DNA of 64,000 nucleotides from CAYWVO01 sp964461835 (lineage in GTDB: Bacteria; Zixibacteria; MSB-5A5; WJJR01; JAJRUJ01). The notes below the pieces were generated by a model, which saw nothing but the letters and a program-made list of their open reading frames with translations, was not told the origin of the DNA and ran no database searches. The position numbers and the translations under genes were made by a program. The stretch spans positions 55,918-119,917 of the forward strand of contig CAYWVO010000003.1 of NCBI GenBank assembly GCA_964461835.1, read 5' to 3'. Position 1 is the first letter of the stretch; every line of letters starts with the position of its first letter. This document shows positions 26,072 through 33,579 of the stretch, in pieces.

Positions 26072-26566
26072 CTAGTGACCGAATGTCCAGCCGGCGGTGA
26101 ATTTAAAGTCAGGCGCGTCGGCCAAACCAAGTTTGGCCTCGAGGAAAAAGCGATTGCCGTTAGACAGGCCTTTCTCGATACCTCCCAGAAGGCTGGCGCC
26201 CAATTCGGTGTCGGAATCATCGCCTACACCTTTGCCATCGTAGTCAATAAATATGATCCCAAGTCCACCGCCGACATAGGGGGTCCACACATCCCACGTC
26301 TCACGGACCCGGTAATTGACCTCGAGATTTAGTGCGCCAACCGTAAGATCGTCACCAAAGCCCAGTTCAACATTGGGCTGAAACCTCAGGTGTTCAGCGA
26401 AATTACCAAAATCAGCGTGGGCACCAAAGTGAATCTGGTCCGGGTCTACCGTTATCCCCAGACGTGGCCCCCAACCTTTAAACCCGTTGTCCTCACTTTG
26501 CGCGTGTCCGGTACCGAATATCAGGCAAGTGAAAATCGCTGCGATTAACATACTTTTCTGGAGCAT
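26072..26566 (-). CDS. Small outer-membrane beta-barrel protein
   Basis: 164 aa. A signal peptide (LQKSMLIAAIFTCLIFGTGHAQ) is followed by alternating amphipathic strands ending with aromatic residues (VWTPYVGGGLGIIFIDYDG, NRFFLEAKLGL) and a C-terminal strand FKFTAGWTFGH, as in 8-strand OprF-N/OmpW-like barrels. Probably an outer-membrane structural or small-solute protein. The ribosome binding site is gtgagga before the ATG. A second barrel gene lies upstream on the same strand. Confidence 0.75.
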   Translation of the reverse strand: MLQKSMLIAAIFTCLIFGTGHAQSEDNGFKGWGPRLGITVDPDQIHFGAHADFGNFAEHLRFQPNVELGFGDDLTVGALNLEVNYRVRETWDVWTPYVGGGLGIIFIDYDGKGVGDDSDTELGASLLGGIEKGLSNGNRFFLEAKLGLADAPDFKFTAGWTFGH

Positions 26567-26630
26567 ATATCCTCACTCATTAGGCGCGGTTCCGAGTTGA
26601 TTGGCGGAGCGCAAATCTCAGTCGCCACTA

Positions 26631-27191
26631 TTACAGCCGAAACAGAATCCCCGAAGTGATCGAATAGAAGTCCGCGTCGACGTCATCTTTGACGGCTTCC
26701 GGTAAGTCGGCGAGTTCGTAATCGAGAAAAACGTATCGGACATCACCAAATATTTTCACTTTCCCAGAAGCCGGAAGTTCGGCGCCGGCGGCGAGATGCC
26801 AGCCGAATTCCTGTTCAGTGTGATCCTCAGTCCCGAGGTCATTGATTGCGTCGGAGTAGTCGTAGGTCGTGTTATACCAACCCGCGCCGACACCACCATA
26901 AATGATCGGCAAGGGATAGAGAAGACCGGTTACCGTTACCGGCCAGGTCCGGACCGTAATGGATTCATCGGCATAATCTTCCTGTCGGTAACTGATTGAA
27001 CCTTCCGCCGTGATGAGCGGAATCAACTTCAACCGTGCCGTTGCACCAACCAGGTAATTAGCATCATCCGCGTCCTGTGACTTCTGGGTCCCGAGATGTG
27101 GTCCAATGTAAGCTTCCCCCTGGCTATGCGCTGAGAGTGGAATCGCCAGAAGCAGAATCAGTGGTAAGGACCAGCGTACGAATCGAATCAT
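26631..27191 (-). CDS. Outer-membrane beta-barrel protein
   Basis: 186 aa from the ATG at 27191, chosen because of the strong ribosome binding site (ggagggaggg) and the signal peptide directly after it (FVRWSLPLILLLAIPLSAHSQ). The body has regular strands (TWPVTVTGLLYPLPIIYGGV, FGWHLAAGAELPASG) and ends FYSITSGILFRL, with the terminal aromatic/hydrophobic pattern of a BAM substrate. It resembles OmpW/OprF-N-type 8-strand barrels. It is 64 bp upstream of the next barrel gene and likely cotranscribed with it. Confidence 0.75.
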   Translation of the reverse strand: MIRFVRWSLPLILLLAIPLSAHSQGEAYIGPHLGTQKSQDADDANYLVGATARLKLIPLITAEGSISYRQEDYADESITVRTWPVTVTGLLYPLPIIYGGVGAGWYNTTYDYSDAINDLGTEDHTEQEFGWHLAAGAELPASGKVKIFGDVRYVFLDYELADLPEAVKDDVDADFYSITSGILFRL

Positions 27192-27621
27192 GATCACCCT
27201 CCCTCCAAAATCAGATTTCAAGTATCTAATTATGCTCCTAATACGGTCGCACTCCATCTATTTATAGTGCATATTTTCGATAACGCTGCGTAACGCAACA
27301 ACGGTGTCGAACAACCAATATTATTGCGTACTCTTTGCTGGATCACAAGTTACAGATGCGTGCGTGAACGTCGCCGGAAAGTTTTTTGATTTGGTATCAA
27401 TTGTTTGTGAATAATCGGAACACTCGACGATCTACTAAAGGCGCACCACTTGGTTGGTCTTGATCTGCGACAGCTATGCTCCCGGGTAAGCACGTAATTT
27501 CCAGGAATGGTGGGAGTCCCCCGCGAGCGACCGCGATGAAGTTAAAGTGGTAAAAGAGGGATTCTTTCATCCTGGTGGTACATGTGTTTCTGAACATCAA
27601 GTAGAAATTTGAGGTTTAACC
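27192..27621. other. Divergent intergenic region, no gene seen
   Basis: This 430-bp AT-richer gap separates the leftward barrel genes from the rightward SRPBCC gene and must hold both promoters. I found no convincing consensus promoter, only short inverted stretches such as GCGTAACGC near 27288. Confidence 0.5.
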
Positions 27622-28086
27622 ATGACCATGCAGGAAATGAAATCGGCAGGGGCCATTGAGGTTGATGTGACCATCGAAATCGACGCCCGGCGCGATACCG
27701 TCTGGCACACACTAGTGTCGCAGACCGCCGAGTGGTGGCACAAGGATTTCTTTGTCACGCAAGGTCCGGCGACGTTTGTTTGTGAACCCCGTGTCGGTGG
27801 CCGATTCTTTGAAGATTGCGGCGACGGTTCGGGGTTCGTCTGGTTTACCATTCAAGGCATTGAACCACCCAATTATATTTACATGATCGGCCACACCCGG
27901 CCGCCGTACGGCGGGCCGTGCACCTCCCTGATCATGGTGACGCTCGAAGAACGCAGCGAGAGCCGGACACTCCTGAGAATCTCCGATACTACCCACGGAC
28001 GAGTCAGTGACGACATGGCTGCCGGTCTTCGTGACGGCTGGCAGAGGTTATTCGGTGCATTGAAGCGATTGATCGAGCAGCAATGA
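27622..28086 (+). CDS. SRPBCC (AHSA1/START-like) domain protein
   Basis: 154 aa, one helix-grip domain: IEVDVTIEIDARRDTVWHTL opening strand and helix, EPRVGGRFFED, VWFTIQGIEPPNYIYMIGH, and the long C-terminal helix DGWQRLFGALKRLIEQ. Members of the AHSA1/CalC-like group bind hydrophobic ligands or act as Hsp90 co-chaperone-like proteins; in bacteria the ligand is mostly unknown. tRNA-Leu follows. Confidence 0.85.
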   Translation: MTMQEMKSAGAIEVDVTIEIDARRDTVWHTLVSQTAEWWHKDFFVTQGPATFVCEPRVGGRFFEDCGDGSGFVWFTIQGIEPPNYIYMIGHTRPPYGGPCTSLIMVTLEERSESRTLLRISDTTHGRVSDDMAAGLRDGWQRLFGALKRLIEQQ

Positions 28087-28148
28087 TCCCCGGCCCGGTG
28101 AAATCTTTGGCTTGTTTCGGATTCAGAGAGCATGTAGCTTATGGGCCA

Positions 28149-28234
28149 GCCGGAGTGGTGGAACAGGTAGACACCAGGGACTTAAAATCCCTTGGGAGGA
28201 AACTCCCGTGCCGGTTCGAGTCCGGCCTCCGGCA
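28149..28234 (+). tRNA. tRNA-Leu (anticodon TAA)
   Basis: Class II tRNA, 86 nt: acceptor GCCGGAG/CTCCGGC, anticodon stem AGGGA/TCCCT with loop CTTAAAA, a variable arm GGGAG..CTCCC, T-arm GCCGG TTCGAGT CCGGC, discriminator A. Confidence 0.97.
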
Positions 28235-28855
28235 GATGTAAGTCGTTGTACCATAATGCGGAATTCACGTCGGGAGAATTGTGATTTGCCTTACGATACC
28301 CCACAGCAGTTTTGAGAACTCGACGGCTACGTATTATATCTTCACTTTTTCTATCTCACGGCTCAAAGCAATGCGTGTTCTGTCTAAATGCCAGTATGGG
28401 GTAAAATAATCTGGTAGTTTCGCGAAAATTCTTTGGCTTTCACCTATATCTGTAATTCGTGAGCAGGGAAGATCACTCCGAGTGCAGCGGGTCATTGGAC
28501 AAGGTGGATCCGGATATTGTTCTGCCAGACGGGAAATCGGACAGGCAGACTTAGTAATCTCCCGATTCCCTTTGGTTGATCCGTGCTTTTTGTGTGCCTA
28601 TATTTTGCCCATGGCGTCCTCTTGAAAAATTCTCTGGGACGGGATCGATCCGATTACGACATGGGAAGTGCATCGCACTCGCTCTTCCCCTTTTCGTCTG
28701 CATGGGCACATATCCTTAGGCTTGATCAGCGCCATGGCTCCATCGAGTATCCGAATACATGATCCTGTGGTGAATCTCCTCCCGTCTTAGGGCTACCCCG
28801 CCGGATATCTCCACACGTTCGGAGAAATGCCCGGTCAGCGGATGCAGTCTATCAG
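28235..28855. other. 620-bp non-coding stretch upstream of the activator gene
   Basis: No frame with coding character, RNA gene or strong hairpin found between tRNA-Leu and the promoter of the activator at 28902. The TGCA-N4-TGCA sites found downstream of the activator are not present here. Confidence 0.5.
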
Positions 28856-28884
28856 TTGACACAAGGATGGAGAGAATATATCAT
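28856..28884 (+). promoter_or_regulatory. Sigma-70 promoter of the PAS/sigma-54 activator gene
   Basis: TTGACA (28856-28861), 17 bases, TATCAT (28879-28884): near-consensus. The start site would fall near 28891, only about 11 nt before the ATG at 28902, so the message would have a very short leader. Confidence 0.7.
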
Positions 28885-28901
28885 AATTTCATGGGGCTGT
28901 G

Positions 28902-30254
28902 ATGATACCGGTCGACAAAACAGATGCACTCTGCAAAAAGCTGTTGACGATCGTCGACAGCATATCGGACGGTGTATTCACCATTGATCGATACTGGAAA
29001 ATTACGTTTCTCAATAAGGCTGCCGAGGCCATCACCGGATATAAGTCGGATGAGATGCTGGGTAAAACGTGCCGTGATGTTTTTCGCACGGATGTTTGCG
29101 ACAGCAATTGTCCACTCAGGAAAACCATGGCTACCGGCCAACCGATAATTAACCGCCCGGTGTGCATCATCAACAAGAAAGGCCAACGGGTGCCCGTCAG
29201 TGTTTCGACGGCGTTGTTGAAAGATGGTCGGGGGCGGGTAATCGGCGGCGTCGAAACATTCCGTGATCTGGAAACCGTCCGGCGGATGCGGAAGGAATAC
29301 GAGGCCCAGTTCACCTACGAGGACATGATCAGCCGAAATCACAAGATGCTGGAGTTGTTCAAAATGCTGCCCACCATTGCCCAGAGTGGCAGCACGGTGA
29401 TTATCGAAGGGAAAAGCGGTACCGGTAAAGAGCTCACTGCTCGCGCCATACATTCCCTGAGTCCCAGGGGAAAAGGTCCGTTTGTCGGGATCAACTGTGG
29501 TGCCTTGCCGGATTCCCTGCTCGAATCCGAACTGTTCGGCTATGTTGCGGGAGCGTTCACCGACGCGAAAACCGACAAGAAAGGACGTTTTGCCCTCGCC
29601 GAGAAGGGGACGTTGTTTTTAGATGAAATCGCAGAAATATCGCCGGCAATGCAGGTCAAACTACTCCGTGTCCTCCAGGAAAAGACGTACGAACCACTGG
29701 GGAGTACCAAGTCAGTGACAGCAGATGTGAGAATAATCGCTGCAACAAACAAGCGGCTGGCAGACCTGGTGACTCAAGGCACTTTCAGAGAAGATCTGTT
29801 CTACCGTATCAATGTGATCAAAATCTCGATCCCACCATTGCGTAACCGCAAAGAGGATATCCCTTTGTTGGTGGATCACATCATTGCGCGATACAATCGC
29901 CTCCGGGGGACTAATATCACCGGCGTATCACCCCCGGCCCTCAAAATGTTAATGGAATATGACTTCCCCGGCAATGTGCGTGAACTGGAAAATGTCCTGG
30001 AGCGTGCGCTCGTGCTTAGCCCGGGTGAAGTTATCAAGCCCGAGGATTTGCCGGAAGAGCTGAAGGGGGATAAGGCGGTCCCAGTGGTCGAAATTGCAGG
30101 CACAATGCAGGAAATGGAAGCGCTCTTCATTATGGCTGCGTTGAAAAGGAATAACTGGAGCCGCAAAGATACGGCCAAGGAATTAGGCATCAATACCTCC
30201 ACTCTGTACCGGAAAATTAAGAAACTCGGCCTGAAAATCCCTCGCAGCGCCTAG
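28902..30254 (+). CDS. PAS domain sigma-54-dependent transcription activator
   Basis: 450 aa. A PAS sensor (about 12-120) with a cysteine motif C57-x8-C66-x3-C70 is followed by the AAA+ domain: Walker A GKSGTGKE around 170-177, the sigma-54 contact loop GAFTDA at 217-222 (the common form is GAFTGA), Walker B LFLDEI, and RNKREDIPLL-type sensor region. The C-terminal Fis-type helix-turn-helix is WSRKDTAKELGINTSTLYRK. It should activate sigma-54 promoters in response to a redox, metal or small-molecule signal. It sits right upstream of the sulfur-redox operon, whose promoter carries paired palindromes at activator distance. An in-frame GTG immediately precedes the chosen ATG. Confidence 0.93.
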   Translation: MIPVDKTDALCKKLLTIVDSISDGVFTIDRYWKITFLNKAAEAITGYKSDEMLGKTCRDVFRTDVCDSNCPLRKTMATGQPIINRPVCIINKKGQRVPVSVSTALLKDGRGRVIGGVETFRDLETVRRMRKEYEAQFTYEDMISRNHKMLELFKMLPTIAQSGSTVIIEGKSGTGKELTARAIHSLSPRGKGPFVGINCGALPDSLLESELFGYVAGAFTDAKTDKKGRFALAEKGTLFLDEIAEISPAMQVKLLRVLQEKTYEPLGSTKSVTADVRIIAATNKRLADLVTQGTFREDLFYRINVIKISIPPLRNRKEDIPLLVDHIIARYNRLRGTNITGVSPPALKMLMEYDFPGNVRELENVLERALVLSPGEVIKPEDLPEELKGDKAVPVVEIAGTMQEMEALFIMAALKRNNWSRKDTAKELGINTSTLYRKIKKLGLKIPRSA

Positions 30255-30276
30255 CGTTTTTCGATCCAGAGCCTAA

Positions 30277-30320
30277 TGCATATTCGCACGATCCCCCGTG
30301 GTTGATCATGCAATAATGCA
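30277..30320 (+). promoter_or_regulatory. Paired activator sites (TGCA-N4-TGCA) upstream of the sulfur-redox operon
   Basis: TGCATATTCGCA (30277-30288, 9 of 12 to the motif) and a perfect TGCAATAATGCA (30309-30320), centres 32 bp apart, about three helical turns. They lie 165 and 133 bp upstream of the -12 position of the sigma-54-type promoter at 30434. The same pair at nearly the same spacings occurs at 45146-45188. Confidence 0.7.
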
Positions 30321-30433
30321 CGATTACGTGTGTATTTCTGTGATTGATTGCTGGCCAAGATTTAAAGTATATACTCCTTAATTTCTTGACATGCAAGCAG
30401 TAAGCGCTTGAACGCGCAAAACCCCCGCATCAC

Positions 30434-30449
30434 CGGTATAGGATTTGCA
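30434..30449 (+). promoter_or_regulatory. Sigma-54-type promoter of the sulfur-redox operon
   Basis: CGGTAT-N5-TTGCA with the GG and GC dinucleotides separated by exactly 10 bp. The -12 element is perfect, the -24 element weaker (consensus TGGCAC). Transcription would begin near 30460 and leave a leader of about 245 nt before the first gene. Confidence 0.6.
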
Positions 30450-30706
30450 CTTTGTACACATCGGATTTGGATTGACCTAAGGAGATAAAGGGCTCACAGG
30501 TTGGCTGGGTGACATTGAAAATGCATTCTGTGATCGTAATCGGCGATAGGGATCTTTTCGCGATGACCCCATCGATGATTCAAGTCAGTTGCCGATTAAC
30601 GTGCGCTACCTCGAGGCAACCAGCCCACCTCAGATGAACTATCAAACGTGGTCGAATAGCGGGGCCTCATGAACCTCCAGTAATGAAGGATAGGGAGGTA
30701 ACATGC

Positions 30707-30898
30707 ATGGCGGAGCATGAGCAAAAAAAACCTAAGCTCGGTGATGGCGTCTATCACCCCGGCACCCGTCCCATGAAAGTATACGTGGACGATGATGGCA
30801 TCATGTACCTCTGCAACAAAGACATTGATCCGAAGAAACCGCTTAAGGACCAAGCTTGCTGGACGTGTGACCAAGTGCTGTTCACCCGCGGTGGGTAA
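30707..30898 (+). CDS. 63-aa cysteine protein, family not recognised (copy 1)
   Basis: 63 aa. Start ATG 30707 follows a strong ribosome binding site (agggaggtaacatgc). The sequence has GxGxYHPGxRPM near residue 15, a single Cys in MYLCNKD, and ACWTCDQVLFTR at the C-terminus, giving C-x(19-20)-C-x2-C, which could bind a metal or carry persulfide. A second copy of identical length at 44357 conserves GHGIYHPGARPMQV, WLCDKGVDPK and GCWRCKDLAFTR. Neither resembles a family I can name. It leads an operon with dsrE, tusA and Qmo/Hdr-type genes, so a sulfur-trafficking or iron-sulfur role is likely. Confidence 0.75.
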   Translation: MAEHEQKKPKLGDGVYHPGTRPMKVYVDDDGIMYLCNKDIDPKKPLKDQACWTCDQVLFTRGG

Positions 30899-31084
30899 TG
30901 TCATGATTTGGTTCACCGTCGGCTTTCTCCTCTGTCCAGATTCGTCGCTCATGCGTGCCGCTTATTGTGATAGAAACAAAGCCATGATTACCGTGGGAAT
31001 GATGGGTGCCTCCGGAGAATGCGGTTATTGAGGTATTGGAAAAGGACACGAGAACGTTTCTCGCTTCGAGGAAGGAGATAGCGA

Positions 31085-31447
31085 ATGGCCAAGAGCATCT
31101 GGATTTTTTGTGGATCGGATCAACCGCAGAAAGCATTCCCGCCGTTCATGCTGGGCGCAGGTGCAGCAGCCTTGGATATGGAAGTCAGCATGTTCTTTAC
31201 CATGAGCGGCTTGAATATCATAAAGAAGGGTGGTGCTGAGGAGATCCTGCTTGATGGCGCCCCGCAGACGCTGCCGGAATTCATCAAGACCATGCAAGAT
31301 AGCGGGGCCAAGATGATAGCGTGCTCAGCGGCCTTCCCCATTGTCCAGTGCACGGAGGAGGACTTAATCGACGGAGTCGAATGCGGCGGGGTAGCAACAT
31401 TTGTTGCCGGTGCTGAGGATGCAGACGTCGTGTTGACATTTGCGTAA
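31085..31447 (+). CDS. DsrE/DsrF-like protein
   Basis: 120 aa. A compact alpha/beta protein of the DsrEFH fold: WIFCGSDQPQKAFPPFMLGA, then EVSMFFTMSGLNIIKKGG, then MIACSAAFPIVQCTEEDLID and GGVATFVAG. Members of this fold (DsrE, DsrE2, peroxiredoxin-like) carry sulfur as persulfide on a cysteine; Cys in ACSAAFPIVQC (about residues 80-89) is the likely site. Start has aaggagatagcga. It lies 24 bp before tusA, its usual partner in sulfur relay. Confidence 0.85.
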   Translation: MAKSIWIFCGSDQPQKAFPPFMLGAGAAALDMEVSMFFTMSGLNIIKKGGAEEILLDGAPQTLPEFIKTMQDSGAKMIACSAAFPIVQCTEEDLIDGVECGGVATFVAGAEDADVVLTFA

Positions 31448-31470
31448 AAATAAAAACTGGAGAGATTCAC

Positions 31471-31725
31471 ATGACAGATTTTAATCCTGAATCTGCCGAC
31501 ATCGCCAAGGTGGTGGATGCGCGGGGAAGCGCCTGCCCCGGACCACTGCTTGAGGCGAAAAAGGCCATTGGGACTGTAGGTGTCGGGCAAACCATCGAAG
31601 TATTGTCCGGCGATGCCTCGACCAAGAAGGACATCCCCCGCTGGGCGGAGAAGGTCGGCCATCAGTACCTCGGCGTGGTTGAGGCCGAAGGGTACGACCG
31701 GATATTCGTCACTCGGAAGAAGTAA
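31471..31725 (+). CDS. tusA: TusA-type sulfur carrier
   Basis: 84 aa, the normal TusA length. The active-site motif CPGP (in ARGSACPGPLLEAKKAI, Cys about residue 24) accepts a persulfide sulfur and passes it to partners. The rest (GQTIEVLSGDASTKKDIPRW, then GVVEAEGYDRIFVTRKK) follows the two-layer alpha/beta fold. With DsrE upstream and Hdr/Qmo-type subunits downstream it probably feeds or drains sulfur for the redox complex, as in sHdr and Dsr gene sets. Confidence 0.93.
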   Translation: MTDFNPESADIAKVVDARGSACPGPLLEAKKAIGTVGVGQTIEVLSGDASTKKDIPRWAEKVGHQYLGVVEAEGYDRIFVTRKK

Positions 31726-31799
31726 GGAACGTGAATTGGGTTGCGGTAACATCAGCAGATGTACGACCCGTCTAGTGTCGGCAGGGGGATGCCCAAACC

Positions 31800-32258
31800 G
31801 TGACAATGAAGAATGACGGCCGGCCGGCTGCTGCGCAGTCCAACACGGGATCATTCATGGGGACGCAGAAGCGGCGACGGAATCCCCAGGTGCTCATCCT
31901 GGCAGCTGAATCGTGCGCGTACTCGGGTGCGGACAATGTGGGGCAGATACATGCCGAGTACTCAACCAATACATATATTATTCGTGTGCCCGCCCCGGTC
32001 ATGTTTCCGGAACGATTTTACCTGCGCTGCTTCGCGAAAGGAATTGATGCTATCATTGTCATGAGTTGCGGACACGAATGTCCCTACCCCGGGGCTTACG
32101 ATCGCCTGGCGGAACGAATCTCGAAAGTGAAAACGCTCATGAAAGACGACGGGATCGATCCCAACCGGTTAAGACTGTGCGCTATCTGTACCGTGTGTTC
32201 GAAGGCTTTTCTCAAGGAAGTGAACCAGATGTGCCAGTTGCTGGCAGGCAGCGACTAA
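31800..32258 (+). CDS. MvhD/HdrD-type iron-sulfur delta subunit
   Basis: 152 aa. It matches the delta subunit of methyl-viologen-reducing hydrogenase: AESCAYSGADNVGQ, YIIRVPAPVMFPERFYLRCF, GIDAIIVMSCGHECPYPGAY and LRLCAICTVCSKAFLKEV, with the cysteines that bind a 2Fe-2S cluster. MvhD passes electrons between a donor module and HdrA. In sulfate reducers this domain is often fused to QmoB; here it is a free-standing gene. The start is either this GTG (aggggga upstream) or the ATG at 31806. About 25 N-terminal residues are unconserved. Confidence 0.88.
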   Translation: MTMKNDGRPAAAQSNTGSFMGTQKRRRNPQVLILAAESCAYSGADNVGQIHAEYSTNTYIIRVPAPVMFPERFYLRCFAKGIDAIIVMSCGHECPYPGAYDRLAERISKVKTLMKDDGIDPNRLRLCAICTVCSKAFLKEVNQMCQLLAGSD

Positions 32259-32283
32259 CGATCTCGGAAATGGACAAAGAAAC

Positions 32284-33579
32284 GTGAGTGAAAGAGAACT
32301 GTCATTTGACGCACTGGTGATTGGAGGCGGCATTGCCGGACTCCAGGCAGCCATTGATTTGGCTGATCAGGGATTTAAGGTTCTCATTGTCGAAAAAGAG
32401 CCAAGCATCGGTGGGAAGATGATTGCATTGAGCAAGGTTTTTCCCACCCTGGACTGCGCAAGTTGCATTTGTACGCCCAAAATGGCCACTGCCTCGCACC
32501 ATGAGAATATTACGATCATGACGTATTCGGAAGTGGCGGCAGTTGAGCGATCGGCCGACGGTTTCGAAGCCGCGATTGTGCAAAAACCCCGATATGTTTG
32601 GCAGGATAACTGCACGGGTTGCCGCTTGTGTGAATATGCCTGCCCGGTGGATTTGCCGCACGAGTTTGAAGGTAACCTGGGCATTCGCAAGGCAATATAC
32701 GTCCCGTTTTCAAATGCCATCCCCCAGGCGGCCGTCGTCGATCTGGATAATTGCATCCTCTGCGGGCTGTGCGAAAAAGCCTGCCCCACCAAATGCATTG
32801 ATTTTCTGCAGACGCCGGAAGAGTGCACCGTGAATGTCGGTACCGTGATCGTGGCGACGGGATTACAATTATCCCCGGACGTCAAAGAGCAGTATGGAGG
32901 AGGGCGGCTGCCGAATGTATTGCATGGGCTTCAAATGGAACGCCTGCTGGCTCCGCACGGACCGTACGGCAGAATACTGCGGCCATCCGACGGAATGGTA
33001 CCGGACACCGTAGCCTACGTCCAGTGCGCTGGGTCACGTGATCGGAGTTTTGGCGTACCGTACTGTTCGCGGGTTTGCTGTATGTACGCGATTAAGCAGG
33101 CGATGCTGCTTTCTGGTTCTTTGCCGCTGGTGGAAATTACCATTTACAATATGGACATCCGAGCGTTCGGCAAGGGATTCGAGGAATTCTATCAGAACGC
33201 CAAGGCGATGGGAATTTCGTTCGTCAAGGCGAAGGTTGCCAGGATAAGCGAAGACGAGAACCAGAACCCGATCGTGCGGATTGAGGTGATGGACGAAGAC
33301 GGTCGGGTGGAGGAACGAAAACATGATTTGGTGGTGCTCACACCGGGCATTCTGCCGGGGTGGGCTCCTGCAGGGGTCATGGAAGCGGAGCAGGCCGACG
33401 ACGGATTCATTCGTTCTACCCACCCCAAGTCAGCACCGTGCCGCACCAGCGAGGACGGTGTTTTCGTGGCGGGTGTGGCAGCCGGCCCCAAGGATATTCC
33501 GGACTCCGTTGTGGAGGCCGGAGCGGCGGCAATGGAGGCTTCCAAATACCTGCGCCAAAATGGGACAGTTGCACGATGA
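32284..33579 (+). CDS. QmoA/HdrA-like flavin-iron-sulfur subunit
   Basis: 431 aa, GTG start. FAD-binding Rossmann motif GGGIAGLQAAIDLADQG (14-30), an HdrA-type CASCIC motif at 58-63, two 4Fe-4S ferredoxin motifs (C110, C113, C116, C120; and C157, C160, C163, C167), then VQCAGSRDRSFGVPYCSRVCC. Length matches QmoA rather than the longer methanogen HdrA. QmoA is part of the quinone-interacting membrane-bound oxidoreductase that links menaquinol to a soluble redox partner, classically APS reductase. No aprAB or dsrAB is in the window, so the partner is open. Four bases overlap with the next gene (ATGA). Confidence 0.9.
   Translation: MSERELSFDALVIGGGIAGLQAAIDLADQGFKVLIVEKEPSIGGKMIALSKVFPTLDCASCICTPKMATASHHENITIMTYSEVAAVERSADGFEAAIVQKPRYVWQDNCTGCRLCEYACPVDLPHEFEGNLGIRKAIYVPFSNAIPQAAVVDLDNCILCGLCEKACPTKCIDFLQTPEECTVNVGTVIVATGLQLSPDVKEQYGGGRLPNVLHGLQMERLLAPHGPYGRILRPSDGMVPDTVAYVQCAGSRDRSFGVPYCSRVCCMYAIKQAMLLSGSLPLVEITIYNMDIRAFGKGFEEFYQNAKAMGISFVKAKVARISEDENQNPIVRIEVMDEDGRVEERKHDLVVLTPGILPGWAPAGVMEAEQADDGFIRSTHPKSAPCRTSEDGVFVAGVAAGPKDIPDSVVEAGAAAMEASKYLRQNGTVAR

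Noticed and set aside
30521..30640. Short frame beginning MHSVIVIGDRDLF in the leader of the sulfur operon
   Set aside because: It looks slightly like a receiver-domain start, but has no ribosome binding site and ends after about 40 codons.
33360..33575. Leftward extension of the QmoB-like frame
   Set aside because: It overlaps the end of the QmoA-like gene in another frame; the ATGA overlap at 33576 is the natural start and matches the HdrA N-terminus.
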